Below are positions 26,562 through 38,700 of a stretch of 64,000 nt of DNA, piece by piece. The notes beneath the pieces are model-generated. The model did no database searches and was not told the origin of the DNA. It saw only the letters and a list, made by a program, of their open reading frames with translations. Both the position numbers and the translations under genes were made by a program. Source of the DNA: Desulfovibrio sp. (GTDB taxonomy: Bacteria; Desulfobacterota; Desulfovibrionia; Desulfovibrionales; Desulfovibrionaceae); the NCBI GenBank assembly GCA_030145055.1, contig JAQYWK010000006.1, forward strand, positions 99,762 to 163,761, written 5' to 3'. Every line of letters starts with the position of its first letter. The stretch's first letter is position 1.

Positions 26562-28811
26562 CTAACCTGCCGCCGGATTAGATAATTTTGCAATAATTGC
26601 GTCCCGTGGACCGTCTGCGACTATTTTGCCCTGATCAACAACTATAATTCTATCAACTATCTGTAATATGTGAGGCCTATGAGTTACAATAAACAGCGAT
26701 TTATCAGCCATTGTGTCTTTAATACGCTGGATTAACATTTTTTCCTGAGTTGAATCCATGGAACTGGTCGGTTCATCAAGAAGCATTAGCGGAGGGTCAC
26801 TGATTAATGCTCTGGCGATAGCAACAGCCTGTCTTTGTCCTCTGGAAAGGTTTTGACCCCCTTCGAGAATTTGCATTTTCAAACCAAGTGGATGTTTTGA
26901 TACAAATTTATCTATTCCGGAAATGTTTAACGCACTCTGCAATGTTTCCTGTGTAACGGAACGCGCCCCCATTAAGAGATTAAATTCCAAAGTTCCATGA
27001 AAAAGAATAGGCGACTGAGATACAACCCCGACAAACTCACGTACCTTTTCAATATTCAGATGAGCCATGTTATGCTCATCCAGAAGAATGATCCCTTCAG
27101 TAGGAGCGGCGAGACCAGCAAGGAGTTTTAGAAGAGTACTCTTACCACTCCCCATCGGACCAATAATTCCGATTTTCTCACCTGGCAATGTTTTGAAAGA
27201 TATATTCTCGAGGGCAAATGGAGCCTCTGGATGGTAACGGAAAGAAACATTATCAAACCCAACTGCTCCGTGAAGCTGCTGAATCTTGAATTGCTTTGTT
27301 TCGGAGCTTTCTTTCTCAAGGGAAAGCAATTCTTTCAAATCCTTGTATGACCTTCGAGCGAAAAGATAAGTTGTTATCAAATTCGCCACACTTGCCGACA
27401 CAGCAATACAGCGCCCTGACAAGACCATTGTCGCCAGCAACCCACCACTGGACATGCTACCACTTTTAATCAGGAAAAAAGCAACAATCAAAAGTCCCGC
27501 TGAGTTTAGCTGACCCAAAAAACCAGTAGTCATGGTACATCTAGCCTGTGCTATGCGATACTTGGATGACATTTCACCGGACTTTTGCACTTCTGTAGAC
27601 CAGCGCGAAACAAACAAACGAGCCGCATTGGTCGTTTTAATGGATTCTATACCTTGGAAAATTTCATTTAAAAAGGAAGTCTTGCGAGATTGAAGCTGGC
27701 TCTGCGCGGAGACATTTTTATCAATGAAAATTCCATATACAATTGCGACCACTAGTACCAAGAATGAAATCACAGCGGGAACGAAAAAAAGTAATCCGCT
27801 ATTCAGATAAATTACGAATAGAAAGAAAAATAGAAAGAAAAAGTCTATAGTTCCAATGACAAGCTGTGTTGTAAAAAGAGATTTAATCCGTGAAAATTCC
27901 TGCACGGAATGAGTAAGATGCCCAGAAGAAGAGGGAAGTTTAGAAAACGTGGTATCTAAAATTTGTGCTAGAAGGTAAGGTTCTGCCTCCTGCTCAACTC
28001 GCAATGCAGCCTTCTCAACAAGTAAGGTTCTTACATTTTTCAAAATATAATCAAACAAGAGAACAAGAACTGCCCCGGTGATTAGAACTCGCAACGAATT
28101 CTCAGCCAGATTCGGCAAAATGCGATCGTAGAAAATACCCATCAAAAGCGGAATGACAAGTGTAAAACAATGAATTATTAAAGTCGCCAATATAACCTGA
28201 GAGTAAATGGGCCACATTTTCCCAACCTGACCCGTGAACCATGAAAGACTTAGAAATGGAACCTTATCTGTTTCAAAAACAAGTTTCAGAGAGCATGACC
28301 AATCCTTGAATTGAATTAGATCAGCTTCATTATTTTTAATAATTTCCTGCTTACCATTCCAGATAGTCAGCCGCCGACCAACTTTCTTTTCAATAACGGC
28401 AAAACTACCGTCCTGATACTGGACGATAAGTGGCAGGTCATCTTTATCAATTTTAGGGGGCAGTGTGTTAACATCCGCTTCAAGCCCCATGTTGTCGGCT
28501 TGCAGATTTATATACTCGCTTAGCGGAGAGGAACTTCCAAGCTGCAATGAATTATCAGTTGCAACTATGCCAAAATCATCCACAACTTTTTTAAGGCAAG
28601 CTGTGATCGTAAGTCCCTTTTCAGAGTCTTCACACGGCTGAAATATACCAATATTTTCAGTCGCAACGAAATCTTTATCATCAGATGCCCCCTGCGAGGT
28701 GGAATCCGTATCCACCAAAGGACCATCAGTTATAGCTATAGACTTCGAACCGCTATCCTGCGATTGCAAGCTATCATTCTCTATATTTAATTCATCTTCA
28801 GGAGGAGTCAA
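26562..28811 (-). CDS. type I secretion ABC exporter with C39-like domain (LapB type)
   Basis: A 749-residue exporter. After an acidic Ser-rich leader of about 70 residues comes a C39-peptidase-like domain (about 75-190) that lacks the catalytic Cys motif, so it should dock rather than cleave the substrate. Six membrane helices follow (about 205-480) and then the ATPase: Walker A GPMGSGKSTLL, signature LSRGQRQAVAIARAL, and Walker B PLMLLDEPTSSMD. The start is TTG (28809-28811) after AGGGTGA; no other start fits before residue 100. It sits between the MotB-like and HlyD genes. The exported substrate is presumably the giant adhesin encoded just upstream. Confidence 0.93.
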   Translation of the reverse strand: MTPPEDELNIENDSLQSQDSGSKSIAITDGPLVDTDSTSQGASDDKDFVATENIGIFQPCEDSEKGLTITACLKKVVDDFGIVATDNSLQLGSSSPLSEYINLQADNMGLEADVNTLPPKIDKDDLPLIVQYQDGSFAVIEKKVGRRLTIWNGKQEIIKNNEADLIQFKDWSCSLKLVFETDKVPFLSLSWFTGQVGKMWPIYSQVILATLIIHCFTLVIPLLMGIFYDRILPNLAENSLRVLITGAVLVLLFDYILKNVRTLLVEKAALRVEQEAEPYLLAQILDTTFSKLPSSSGHLTHSVQEFSRIKSLFTTQLVIGTIDFFFLFFFLFVIYLNSGLLFFVPAVISFLVLVVAIVYGIFIDKNVSAQSQLQSRKTSFLNEIFQGIESIKTTNAARLFVSRWSTEVQKSGEMSSKYRIAQARCTMTTGFLGQLNSAGLLIVAFFLIKSGSMSSGGLLATMVLSGRCIAVSASVANLITTYLFARRSYKDLKELLSLEKESSETKQFKIQQLHGAVGFDNVSFRYHPEAPFALENISFKTLPGEKIGIIGPMGSGKSTLLKLLAGLAAPTEGIILLDEHNMAHLNIEKVREFVGVVSQSPILFHGTLEFNLLMGARSVTQETLQSALNISGIDKFVSKHPLGLKMQILEGGQNLSRGQRQAVAIARALISDPPLMLLDEPTSSMDSTQEKMLIQRIKDTMADKSLFIVTHRPHILQIVDRIIVVDQGKIVADGPRDAIIAKLSNPAAG

Positions 28812-28832
28812 AAGATCACCCTAAACCATTTA

Positions 28833-29717
28833 TTAAGGTTTCTTTTTGCCAAGGCTAATCACTACCTGATTAGTTCCTGAAACAGCATTACTAAGAGCCT
28901 TAAAGTTAATATTTTTCTTTGGTATTCCACCATCAACATTTACAACTTTAATTAATCCGTAAAGCCGTTTAAACGACACAGAGTTGGACATACTTGAGGA
29001 TACACCGTTATGATTAAGTGAAGCAGTCAAGAGCAATCCGTACTGTCTGATGGCAGATTCATTTTGCTTAACCCAGTCAAGTAACTCATCTTTCGTATTA
29101 TCTTCAAGAGTGCTGGTCAGTTGGTTATAAAGGACAATTACACGATTCTTCTTGTTTATCCCTTTTACCAATTTAGTAATAAAGGCTGGCGGCTCAAAGG
29201 TTTCCTCAGTCTGAATATTCTTCTCGACTGCACCTGCAGCTTCAAGCCTAGCTATTTTTTCAAGGGCATCATTCAGCTTCTGAGCAGTGTCCGCACCTTT
29301 AGTTTTCTTTAATTTATTTAGTTCAGCAATAGCACGCTTTGCAGCTCTTTCCGCTTTGGCTAAACGGGCCGCTAGTTCCTGATTTTCTTTATCTAATATA
29401 CTAAGATGAGCTTCAGGGGAGTTTGGGTCCGCCATAAGATCATCTTCGCCAAGCTGGGCTTCATTGTTTAGAGCCGCCTGCAATTTATCCATAGATGAAG
29501 GTTTATCTGTAAATGAAAGATCATTCGCGACTGCAACCAACTCCTCGACCTGCTGGGTAGACATCTTCGCACCCGGAGTAACTTCTTTAAGTGCGACAAT
29601 ATAAGAAAGCGTACCAGTGACAAGCACCATGAGGAGAGTAAAAAACACCATCATCATAAGTACGGTTGATAACGCATCAACAAAACCCGGCCACGGTGGC
29701 CCACTATCAGTAGACAT
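28833..29717 (-). CDS. MotB/ExbD-like channel partner in the secretion operon
   Basis: A 294-residue protein with one membrane helix (about 10-38) carrying a conserved-looking Asp14 in GFVDALSTVLMMMVFF, the layout of the ion-conducting Asp in MotB, TolR and ExbD. Residues about 100-165 are a coiled coil (NQELAARLAKAERAAKRAI). The C-terminal 115 residues are a periplasmic domain that only loosely resembles an OmpA-like peptidoglycan-binding fold and lacks its usual Asp. It lies between the adhesin and the ABC exporter on the same strand. The natural partner is the MotA/TolQ-like protein at 40802. The pair may use ion flow to act on secretion or surface retention of the adhesin. Confidence 0.8.
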   Translation of the reverse strand: MSTDSGPPWPGFVDALSTVLMMMVFFTLLMVLVTGTLSYIVALKEVTPGAKMSTQQVEELVAVANDLSFTDKPSSMDKLQAALNNEAQLGEDDLMADPNSPEAHLSILDKENQELAARLAKAERAAKRAIAELNKLKKTKGADTAQKLNDALEKIARLEAAGAVEKNIQTEETFEPPAFITKLVKGINKKNRVIVLYNQLTSTLEDNTKDELLDWVKQNESAIRQYGLLLTASLNHNGVSSSMSNSVSFKRLYGLIKVVNVDGGIPKKNINFKALSNAVSGTNQVVISLGKKKP

Positions 29718-29754
29718 ATATTTCCCAGTTATTCATAATTATTATTTTTAGCAT

Positions 29755-32700
29755 CTAGGCGAGACTACCTTCGATGTGGTCAACATGAACTTCAGCTTCG
29801 ATAACAACGTTATCCGTAGAAGCTCCGCCACCACCTCCAGCCCCCCCACCTCCAGCAGTACTTAAATCTTCATGCTCAGCACTGAAGACCTGGTCGCTAG
29901 AAGTCATTTCGTCCGCAAGTATGGAGAAGTCATAGGTGCTATCTCCGCCTACAGTCGTAATGGCTCCGGCGTCAGAATCAATTCCTTTGATCTGCAAAGT
30001 ATAATTTCCAGCCCCAAGGTCATCAGCAAAGTCCATGCTCCAACTATCCGCAGTTCCGTCGCCATCGCTATCTATGTTAACGGCGGCATTGCCAGTAATG
30101 AAAACACCATTGTCACCTGTTATAGTGAACTGCACTTCATCCACACTGACTTCAGCGACGCCATCATTATCTGCATCAACATCAGCCGCAATCGCAAAAT
30201 TTAAATCGGTCTCATCAAGATCTATATATTGCGTATCTGATTCATTACCAGCCTCATCAACGACTTTAATTCCAACGTAGTCAAAGTCAGCCAGTTCGTC
30301 CGCGTCAAAATACTCTCTTATTTTTCCGCTACTGCTTAGATCATCTACCTTATTAAGTGATACATCCTCGCCAGCAGCGTTTTTACCAGAAAAGTCCATT
30401 TCGGTTTTATAGTCTGCATAGTCATTGCTATTTGCAGCAGCATCTGTGTCGAGGTAATCTTCTTGATACAATTTAATCTCATCACCATCACGTAGAGTCA
30501 TCTCTAAATCAGGAGTAGCTAAATCATTATTCTCGACAGTAAATTCTAAAGAGCTTGAATGTACATTTTCAGCTAAATCTGTAGCGGCAACTGTTGCGGT
30601 ATAATTACCGTTAGCCAAGTCATTCCCGACAGTTCCAATCGTCAACTCATATGTTCCGTCAGCATTAACGTCCATGGACATATTAGCGTTTGAAGAATCG
30701 GAATAATCGGACTCTAATGTCCAAGTATCCCCAACATCATTTGTAACCGTAACTACATAACTGATATCTGTTGTGAAATCTCCAGAATCCTGCCCTAAAC
30801 CCAGCTCGGTAAGGAGTCCTTTGAATACCAACGTTTCGCCGCTAGTTAATATTTTGCCTACCTCTTCTTTATTAAAACCTAGATCAGAAGCAGGATCCAT
30901 CTCTATTTCAGTGACAGGGTCTACGATATCAACCACAAGATTGAAGGCTAAATCATTCGCGGCATCATGGTTATCTACCGCATCAAAAAATTCTATATTA
31001 TATGGATAGGAGCCATCCACAAGTACAGTGTCACCTGTGAGATCGAAAGTTGCCACGCCGCCAACAACTTCGGCCCTAGCAGTGTAACCTTCACCGTCTG
31101 AAGCTGTAAGAATGACATATGAAGTGCCTTCCTTAACAGTAACAGTAAGGGTTGAATCATTATTATCGGTGTAGAGCATATTCTCGCCAGTAGCCCCATC
31201 AACGGAGATGGAAACAACTGTAGTATCTTCGTTTTGTGCGGTAATAGCTCCCGTTTCAGGAGGGGTAAGGTCAACAGTAACCACATAGTCAGTGGCAACC
31301 TGAACATTACCAGCCTGATCGGCAGTTACAAGTTTATATGTATGCTCACCTTCACTAAGCTCTGAGCCATCTGGAACCGTATACAGTGCATTTGATGATC
31401 CGTTGAATGTCCCACTATCTACCAGAGAGTAATTTCCAGTATCATTGTCTTTCAGATACAGAAGATAGGTTGAATCATTATCTCCATAAAGAGCAAGTAC
31501 AGGAGTTGAATCTCCAGTTAGAGTATCACCATCATCATATAAATCAACTTGAGCTGCGCGAGTTGCTACGGCATCAACAGTTAAATTCAAAGTATCAGCA
31601 ACACTTTCATTACCCGCCAAATCAATTGAAGTGACCGTAAATGTGTAGTTAGCATCAGTCAGATCATTAAAAGATTGAGTCCATTCACCAGTTGAATCTA
31701 CCGTAATTAGCCGCGTTGAATCATAAAAAAGATCGTTTCTGGTTACCGTGATCCGAATCTTTGATCCAGCTTCGGCGGTTCCACTCAGTGGTATATCATT
31801 AACATACGTATGGTTATCTGCATTCTGAGCATCACCATCATCAGTTAAAGAGTAGCCTGCACCAACCAAATCAGAAAGAGTTGCCGGACCGGCATCTGTG
31901 CCGTCCTTCATAAGAATTTCATCGCCACTGAGCTTTAATGCAGAATCATCATCTGTGGCCATGTCTATAGTGGGAGCTTCAATTCCCAAATCTACGACTA
32001 AAGTTTTTTCTGCTGTAGAACTCTGGTTTCCGGCAATATCAGTGGTACTTACAACTATTGTATATGTCCCGTTACCTAGTTCCGACAAATCACCTGTATA
32101 TGAATCGGTTCCATCACCATTACTGGACTGCATAATAGAATCGAAAACAGTAACCACACCATCAGCATCAGTAGCGGTGATTATAGTCGTGCTGCCCGCC
32201 TCAACCAAACCAGTAACAGTAGGTCTGGACGTAACCCAGTCCTCATCAGTTTTATTCTCGCCATCTGTCTGCCAGTCATCCCCACCGGGGATCCAAGAAT
32301 CAGCAACGGATGTATCTTCAATAAGATCAAGGCCGGGAACTGCGGTCAAGCTATCAACAATCACCGTAAGAACAGCTGATTCAGCTGCTATGTACGAAGA
32401 CTCTGCACGGTATTTGTGTGTCCCATCATCGGTAACTCCAACTAAATCGTATGACCAAGTACCATTTTCCGCAGCTTCAACAGAAGAAACTTTTGTCCAT
32501 ACGTCCGTAGATGTTTCCTCGTAGATATCTACAGTACTGAAAGCTTTTGAGGTTCCTATCAGAGTTAACGAATCCGTCCCCTGCAATGATTCATTGAGAC
32601 TTGTTACACCGTCATCATTAAGACTACCGGTATCGTCTGTACTTAAAAGTTTGATCGTCGGGGCAACCGAATCATCCTGAACAATCGTGAATGCGCTAGT

Positions 32701-35700
32701 TGCATCAGATTTATTGTCAGCAGCATCTTTACTAGTAATCGCAACAGTATAGTCCCCACCTTCCAGCCAATCTCCGGTATCAGCGGACATCTGATAGGAC
32801 CAAGTTCCATCAGGCTGAACATCTGCTTCAAAACTCAGCTCAACTTCCCCGAGTGAATTTTTAACTTCAACAGTTGTAGTTATGGAACTATCTTTATCAG
32901 CTGTTCCGGCAAAGCGCGGAGTAAGATCTGTATAACTAGAAGGATCAGCAACAGCAGTTCCGTCATCATTCGTAACTACAAAAGTAGGAACTTCCGGCGG
33001 AGTTTTATCCAGATTAATTATGGTAAATTTAGTTTGCTGATTTCCAGCTTCATCTTCTGAAACAACGGTAATTTTATAAAAGCCATCAGCACCAAGGGCA
33101 GACGGAGTATGTTCCCATGTAGTCTCGCCGTCAGACAAAGATTTCTCTACGGGAGAGCCGCTGAGAGTAGCCGCTATTGCCTCAGCTTCTGAATCAAACT
33201 TTTCACTAACGTAAAGATGAATTTTACTTCCATCCTCAGCTGTAATATTGAGCTTTGGGCTGTCAAAACGAGTCAGTCCGTCAGTATTTAAACCAGAGTC
33301 ATATTCGGGATCGAGAGTAATTGAAAGTTCATCCGCGATATAAGCGGGATCAATGACAACCGTCTGGGTTGTCTCAGTAGTATTTCCGACACTATCTGTG
33401 CTTACAAACTTATATGTGTAAGTCCCTTCAGTGAGCGCGGATTGGTCATATACAAACGAGCCAGTATTGTCGCCGCGCTCTACAGTGCCAACCAGAACAT
33501 CATCTTGGAATATTTCGAGTTTAGTATCCACTTCCGTGGTAATCGTAAATTCAGGAGTAGTGTCATTGGTAACAAAGTCGCTATCAGTACCGAAGAAATC
33601 ACCTTTACTATCCACGCTCATTGTTACCGTAGGCGCGACAGGATCTGAATCTAACGTGATAATTCGCTCGGCAGTTTCAGCAACGTTACCAGCAGTATCG
33701 GTTATCACAGCCTTAAAAGCATAATCCCCGTCAGCAACGAGAATTGTATCGGGCACGGTTATGGCCCACTCTCCAGCTGTTGCGACTTGTTCTCCGACCT
33801 TTGATCCGCCGTAGTACAATTCTACCAGTGATCCTGCTTCGGTAATTCCGCGCAGAGTAGGAGTGGTATCATTAGTGGTGAAATCGTCTTTAATCCCGGA
33901 ATCAGAATCAGTGTGAAGTAATATCTCTCCAACAGGAACGACTTCACTATCCACCGTTAAAGTTTCAGTGAACTCTGTCTCATTGCCAGCTTCATCAACA
34001 GCAACAACTTTAACGGTATTCACTGATTTTTGGGATGCAGCATCAATCGCGTTAAGCCCATCTCCAATAGTCAGACCAGATAGATCAAAATTCCATCCGC
34101 CAACTGCCCCGGCTGTAGCTTCAATATAATCATGCCCTGCCGCAATCATATCCGCAGTGGTAACTAGTGTTCCGTTAACATACACAAACAAACGGACATC
34201 TTCGTTAACTGTACCGGATATTCCAAGACCTCCGTCCACATTCTCATCGTTAGTCAACCAGTCGGTATTTACTCCTGAATCAAGAGTTTCAACCAGAGAA
34301 ACATCTGCCAGCACTGGGTCCACGGTATCTACAGTAAATGGAATAGTACTTTCAGTTGTCTGGTTATCCGCAACATCTGTGAACACAGCTTTTATGACGT
34401 AATCACCATCTGCTAGAGATGCCGGAATAGCCCAGACTTGTCCGCCCGCATCTGTGGGGGCCGGAACAGTATAAGTTCCCACGGGATTGATGGCATCATC
34501 GGTAGAATAAATATTAATAGTAGCTGTCAAATCTTCCTGCGCAGTCCATTCGAATGAAGGGGTAGCGTTGTTGGTGATATTGTCAGTACTTAAATAGCCC
34601 GTATCATTCTCAGCAGTTTCAACCATGCCGAATGCCACATCTACGATGGATTCATCTATGGTAAAACTGTAATCATCGTTCGGTACCGAAACGATACCGC
34701 CTTTTGTAGCCGTAACACTAACATTATAATCCTTACCATCAGACAGTTCAGTTGCAGGAGCAGTTGTTACCCATTTTCCATCACTATCGACAACCGCACT
34801 TAAAACAATGTCAGCTTCTCCGGCAGTGGTGAGGGTAACTTCTATTGTTGATCCGGCTTCGCCCTGCCCTTCAATACGAGGGGTAAGGTTACTGGTAATG
34901 CTATCTTCATTGGTTCCAGAGTTATCAGCATCCACAAGCTGTACATGGTCTATAGTTCCGGTCTTCGTATCTAGAGTGAAAGTAGATGTTGCTACAGCAG
35001 AAGTGTTACCTGCCATATCGACCGCGATAACGGTTACAGAATGTTCTTCACCATTTGAACTTGCTGGTTCAGCAAATTCACTAGGATCGAAGGAATAATG
35101 TCCGGCGGCAACATCCGCATCGGTGACGGTATACGTTTTTACAGTATCACCATCCACCTTGATATGAAGGACTGTGCCAGCTTCAAGAGGTTTAGAGTCT
35201 GCACCAACTATTTCAAAAGAAGGAGTGGTGTCACTTGTGAATGTTTTGCCATCGTACACAGTAGAAACAGAGGTCATATTAATGGCTAGATCAACAGGGT
35301 TTGTTCTATCAATCTCCATTTCAAATGCATCAGACTTAACTGATTCATTTCCGGCAAGGTCTACATATTTAACGTAGTATTCATGAGTACCTTCTGAAAG
35401 TCCGGCGCTGGCAACATCTATGGACCAGCTAGTCTCTGCCACTCCGGGAGAGCTTTCTCCAAGAACAACAGAGTCTACCAACGTGCCGTCAGCTTCATAA
35501 AGATTAACTTTAGAATACGCTTCAACACTGGTTGCGCTAACAGCGCCAGTGAATGTCACAGTATCACTATTGGTAACAACACCCTCTTTACCAATTGTGG
35601 TGATAGTTCCATCCACATCGGTATCCTGGTAGCTGGAATCAGAAACGTCAGCCATGTCTACATCATAATCAATCGCATCAAGGTCAGCCGTGGTTCTATC

Positions 35701-38700
35701 AACCTCGATATCCGTAGCAACGCTGCTAGCTGAGTTGCCAGCGGTATCTTCTACATCAACATGAAATGTGTAATCACCGTCTGCATTTAAAAGAGAAGCA
35801 TCAGCGGAATAAACAGAATCTTTTATACCTGTGCCTGTCCCGCGATCATTGGATAAACCGACAACGTAAGACCATGACTCCGCAGTAGCAACGAAATGGC
35901 CTACTTCGGTTTTGACTCCGGAAGAATCAGTCATGTAAACAGTAACGGTATCGCCAACATCCGAAGACCCATTAAAAGTCAGATCGGTTTCATTTGTTAT
36001 ATTATCTGAATCGACACGCCCGCTATCTGAATCAGAATCAAGAACAAAAGTAGGTGCCGAAATACCTCTATCAATTGTGACAACAAGAGCTTCCGAAGTT
36101 GTTGACTGGTTTCCAGCATTATCTTCAACTACAGCAGTGTACGAATGTTCACCGGAAGAAATATATTTGCTTAATTCTGAATCGTCACCGATAGTATAAG
36201 TCCACGTGCCCACACCAGTCGCCTCATCAAAACTAATATTTGCAACACCTTTGTGGACTCCATCATCATAAATGGTAACAGTGACATCCTCACTACCCTC
36301 TTTAAGAGTTCCGGTAAGTATAATTTTTTTGGCGGCGGTTATATTGTCGTGAGCTTCAGCGCCTGAACCTGTGTCATATGCATCATCAAGGTCTACAATG
36401 TTATCCACATAAGGATTTTCATCATCAAGAGTTACTGAATATTCTTTATAGGAGGTGTTGCCTGTCGTATCAGTTGAAACTGCTACAAATTCAAGAGGAG
36501 TAGTAGTGCCCGTATAAGCAGATGCGTCAAATTCGACTGGTAACCACCCATCAACAGCGTCATGAGTAACTTCACCAACGACAGTCCCCTGAGCCACAAC
36601 AGATCCGTCAGACAAAGTTATGTCTGCTCCGCTAGCGTCCACTAGGTAGACAACAATCGTGGCGTCAGTAGAACCTGTAACTTTCAAGTTTAGATGTTTT
36701 TCAGTGTCTTCAACGGTTCCATCACCATTGTTATCTAAACCAGTGTAATTGTCACCAACTCCAGTTCCAGCAAGCTCAGCCGCGCCGCCAGTTGTATCGG
36801 TGCTGTCATCCAGAGTTAAGGTTGTTGGACTGATTGAAGTATCAACATCTATTGTGAAAATTTTAGAATCGCGCTCGCTGAAATTACCAGCCTTATCTTC
36901 TACGGTTGTAATAAAGGAATAGGAGTTTCCATCAACCAATGCACCATAATCATAAGACCAGGAGAATGTACCATCACCATTATCCGTAATGGTAATGTCA
37001 CCTAACCCCCCGTTATCGGCTATATTATTAGCTACTTTAGTGCGGCTAACAATTTCACCCTCAACTAACTCGACTTGATACAGCGACAAAACAACTTCGG
37101 TACTATCTTCTGTAATCAAACCTTCAAGAGTCGCGGTTGCGTTCCTGACGGTTGCAACATCGGTGGGAATGCTTGTGTCCAGAACACCTTGCAAATCTGC
37201 AAGTCCAATAGTTGGAATATCTGGATTGTCATGGTCGACAACAACAGTAAGAAGTGACTCTGCGGCGTTACCTGCTTTATCGAGGGCTACAGCTTTGAAA
37301 ACAAGCTCTTCATTGCCGCTTGTCCCATAAGCTGTCGCATCGTATGCATATTCCCATGTGCCATCAGCCTCAGCAAACTGCTCACTTATCCGGGTTTCTA
37401 CGCCATCAATAGTTACATAAAGATCTATAGGAGCACCTGCAACGGCAGTTCCTTCAAGATGCAAAATTTTGGCATTAGTGTGGTTGTCGATACTTGAACC
37501 GATTAACGCGTCACTATCAGCAGTATCATCAGCCGTAATCAGATCAATTGTAGGAGCGGCAGGCGGAGTTCTGTCTATTTCAACTTCTAAAGTAGTATTG
37601 CTAAATTGAAGTTCAATGTTTCCTGCATTATCTGTGGACTGAGCCATAAATTTATATGTGCCATCAGCAGGAATTTCACTGTTCGAAACTTCAAAAACCC
37701 ATTTTCCGCCTTCAAACTTGGCATCACCGATTGAAACTAAATCTGTGCCGACAACCTTAAATATTTCTACACTTTTAGTGTCCGCACTGGTCGTAATAGT
37801 AAGATTTAATGTATCTTCTTTGGTGTAGTTGTCAGATTTTGGATCAATTCCCGGAGATTCAAACTCACCCGCATGAAGGTCGTAAGAATCAGATCCTGCA
37901 TCAAGTGCAATCGTAGAAGTAGGAGGATCTGTATCTATATTTACATTATGCAAATACGTAAACGCTCCAACCTCGTTACCTGCCAAATCTACAGAAGTGG
38001 CCTTGAAAGAATATTTTCCACCGCTAACAAGAGCTTGAGCTTCGGTTAAAGTATATTCCCATGAACCATCACTTCCAACGTTAATATCCGCGGATAACGG
38101 AACCTCATTACCTGCGGCATCAATGTAAGATAAAATTACATACCCGTCAGGATCACCATCCATTCCATGCACTCTGGGAGTCAAATCATTTGTATATAAT
38201 TCCCCGCCACTTTCGCCAGCTTCAAGTGTTACTGTCGGAAGAGTCGGAGCAGTTACATCAATCACCAGATTAAGCGGGGTAGAGGCGGCAGTTTCGCCCG
38301 CAGCATTAGAAGCAACAGCGGTAATTGTGTAATCGCCAGCGTTAAAACCGTGCACCTTATCAGAACTAAAATTACCATCAGCATCAGCGAGGACCGTATC
38401 TTTAAGGACACCATCTACAAAAATTTCAATTTTAGCCCCAGCTACAGCAGTTCCCTCAAAATCAGGGTCTTGATTATTAGTTACGCCATCATCGTCTAAT
38501 TTACCGTTATCCGTATCTTCAGTTACATTGATAGTAGGCTTTGCTAGCGCTAAGGTATCAGATATAATCTCGTCATCATCGTCATCAATTTCTTTTTTTT
38601 CTTCTTCTTTTTTTACTTCTTCTTCTTTTACTTCTTCTTTTTGCTCTTTCTCGTCCCCTTTATCGTCCCCGTCTCCATTATCACCAGAGTCTTTAGGCGT

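Noticed and set aside
31898..32524. A 208-residue open frame opposite the adhesin gene, and other long plus-strand frames within 29755-39183
   Set aside because: They are Ser/Thr/Val-rich mirror images of the repetitive adhesin coding strand, without ribosome sites or recognisable domains.
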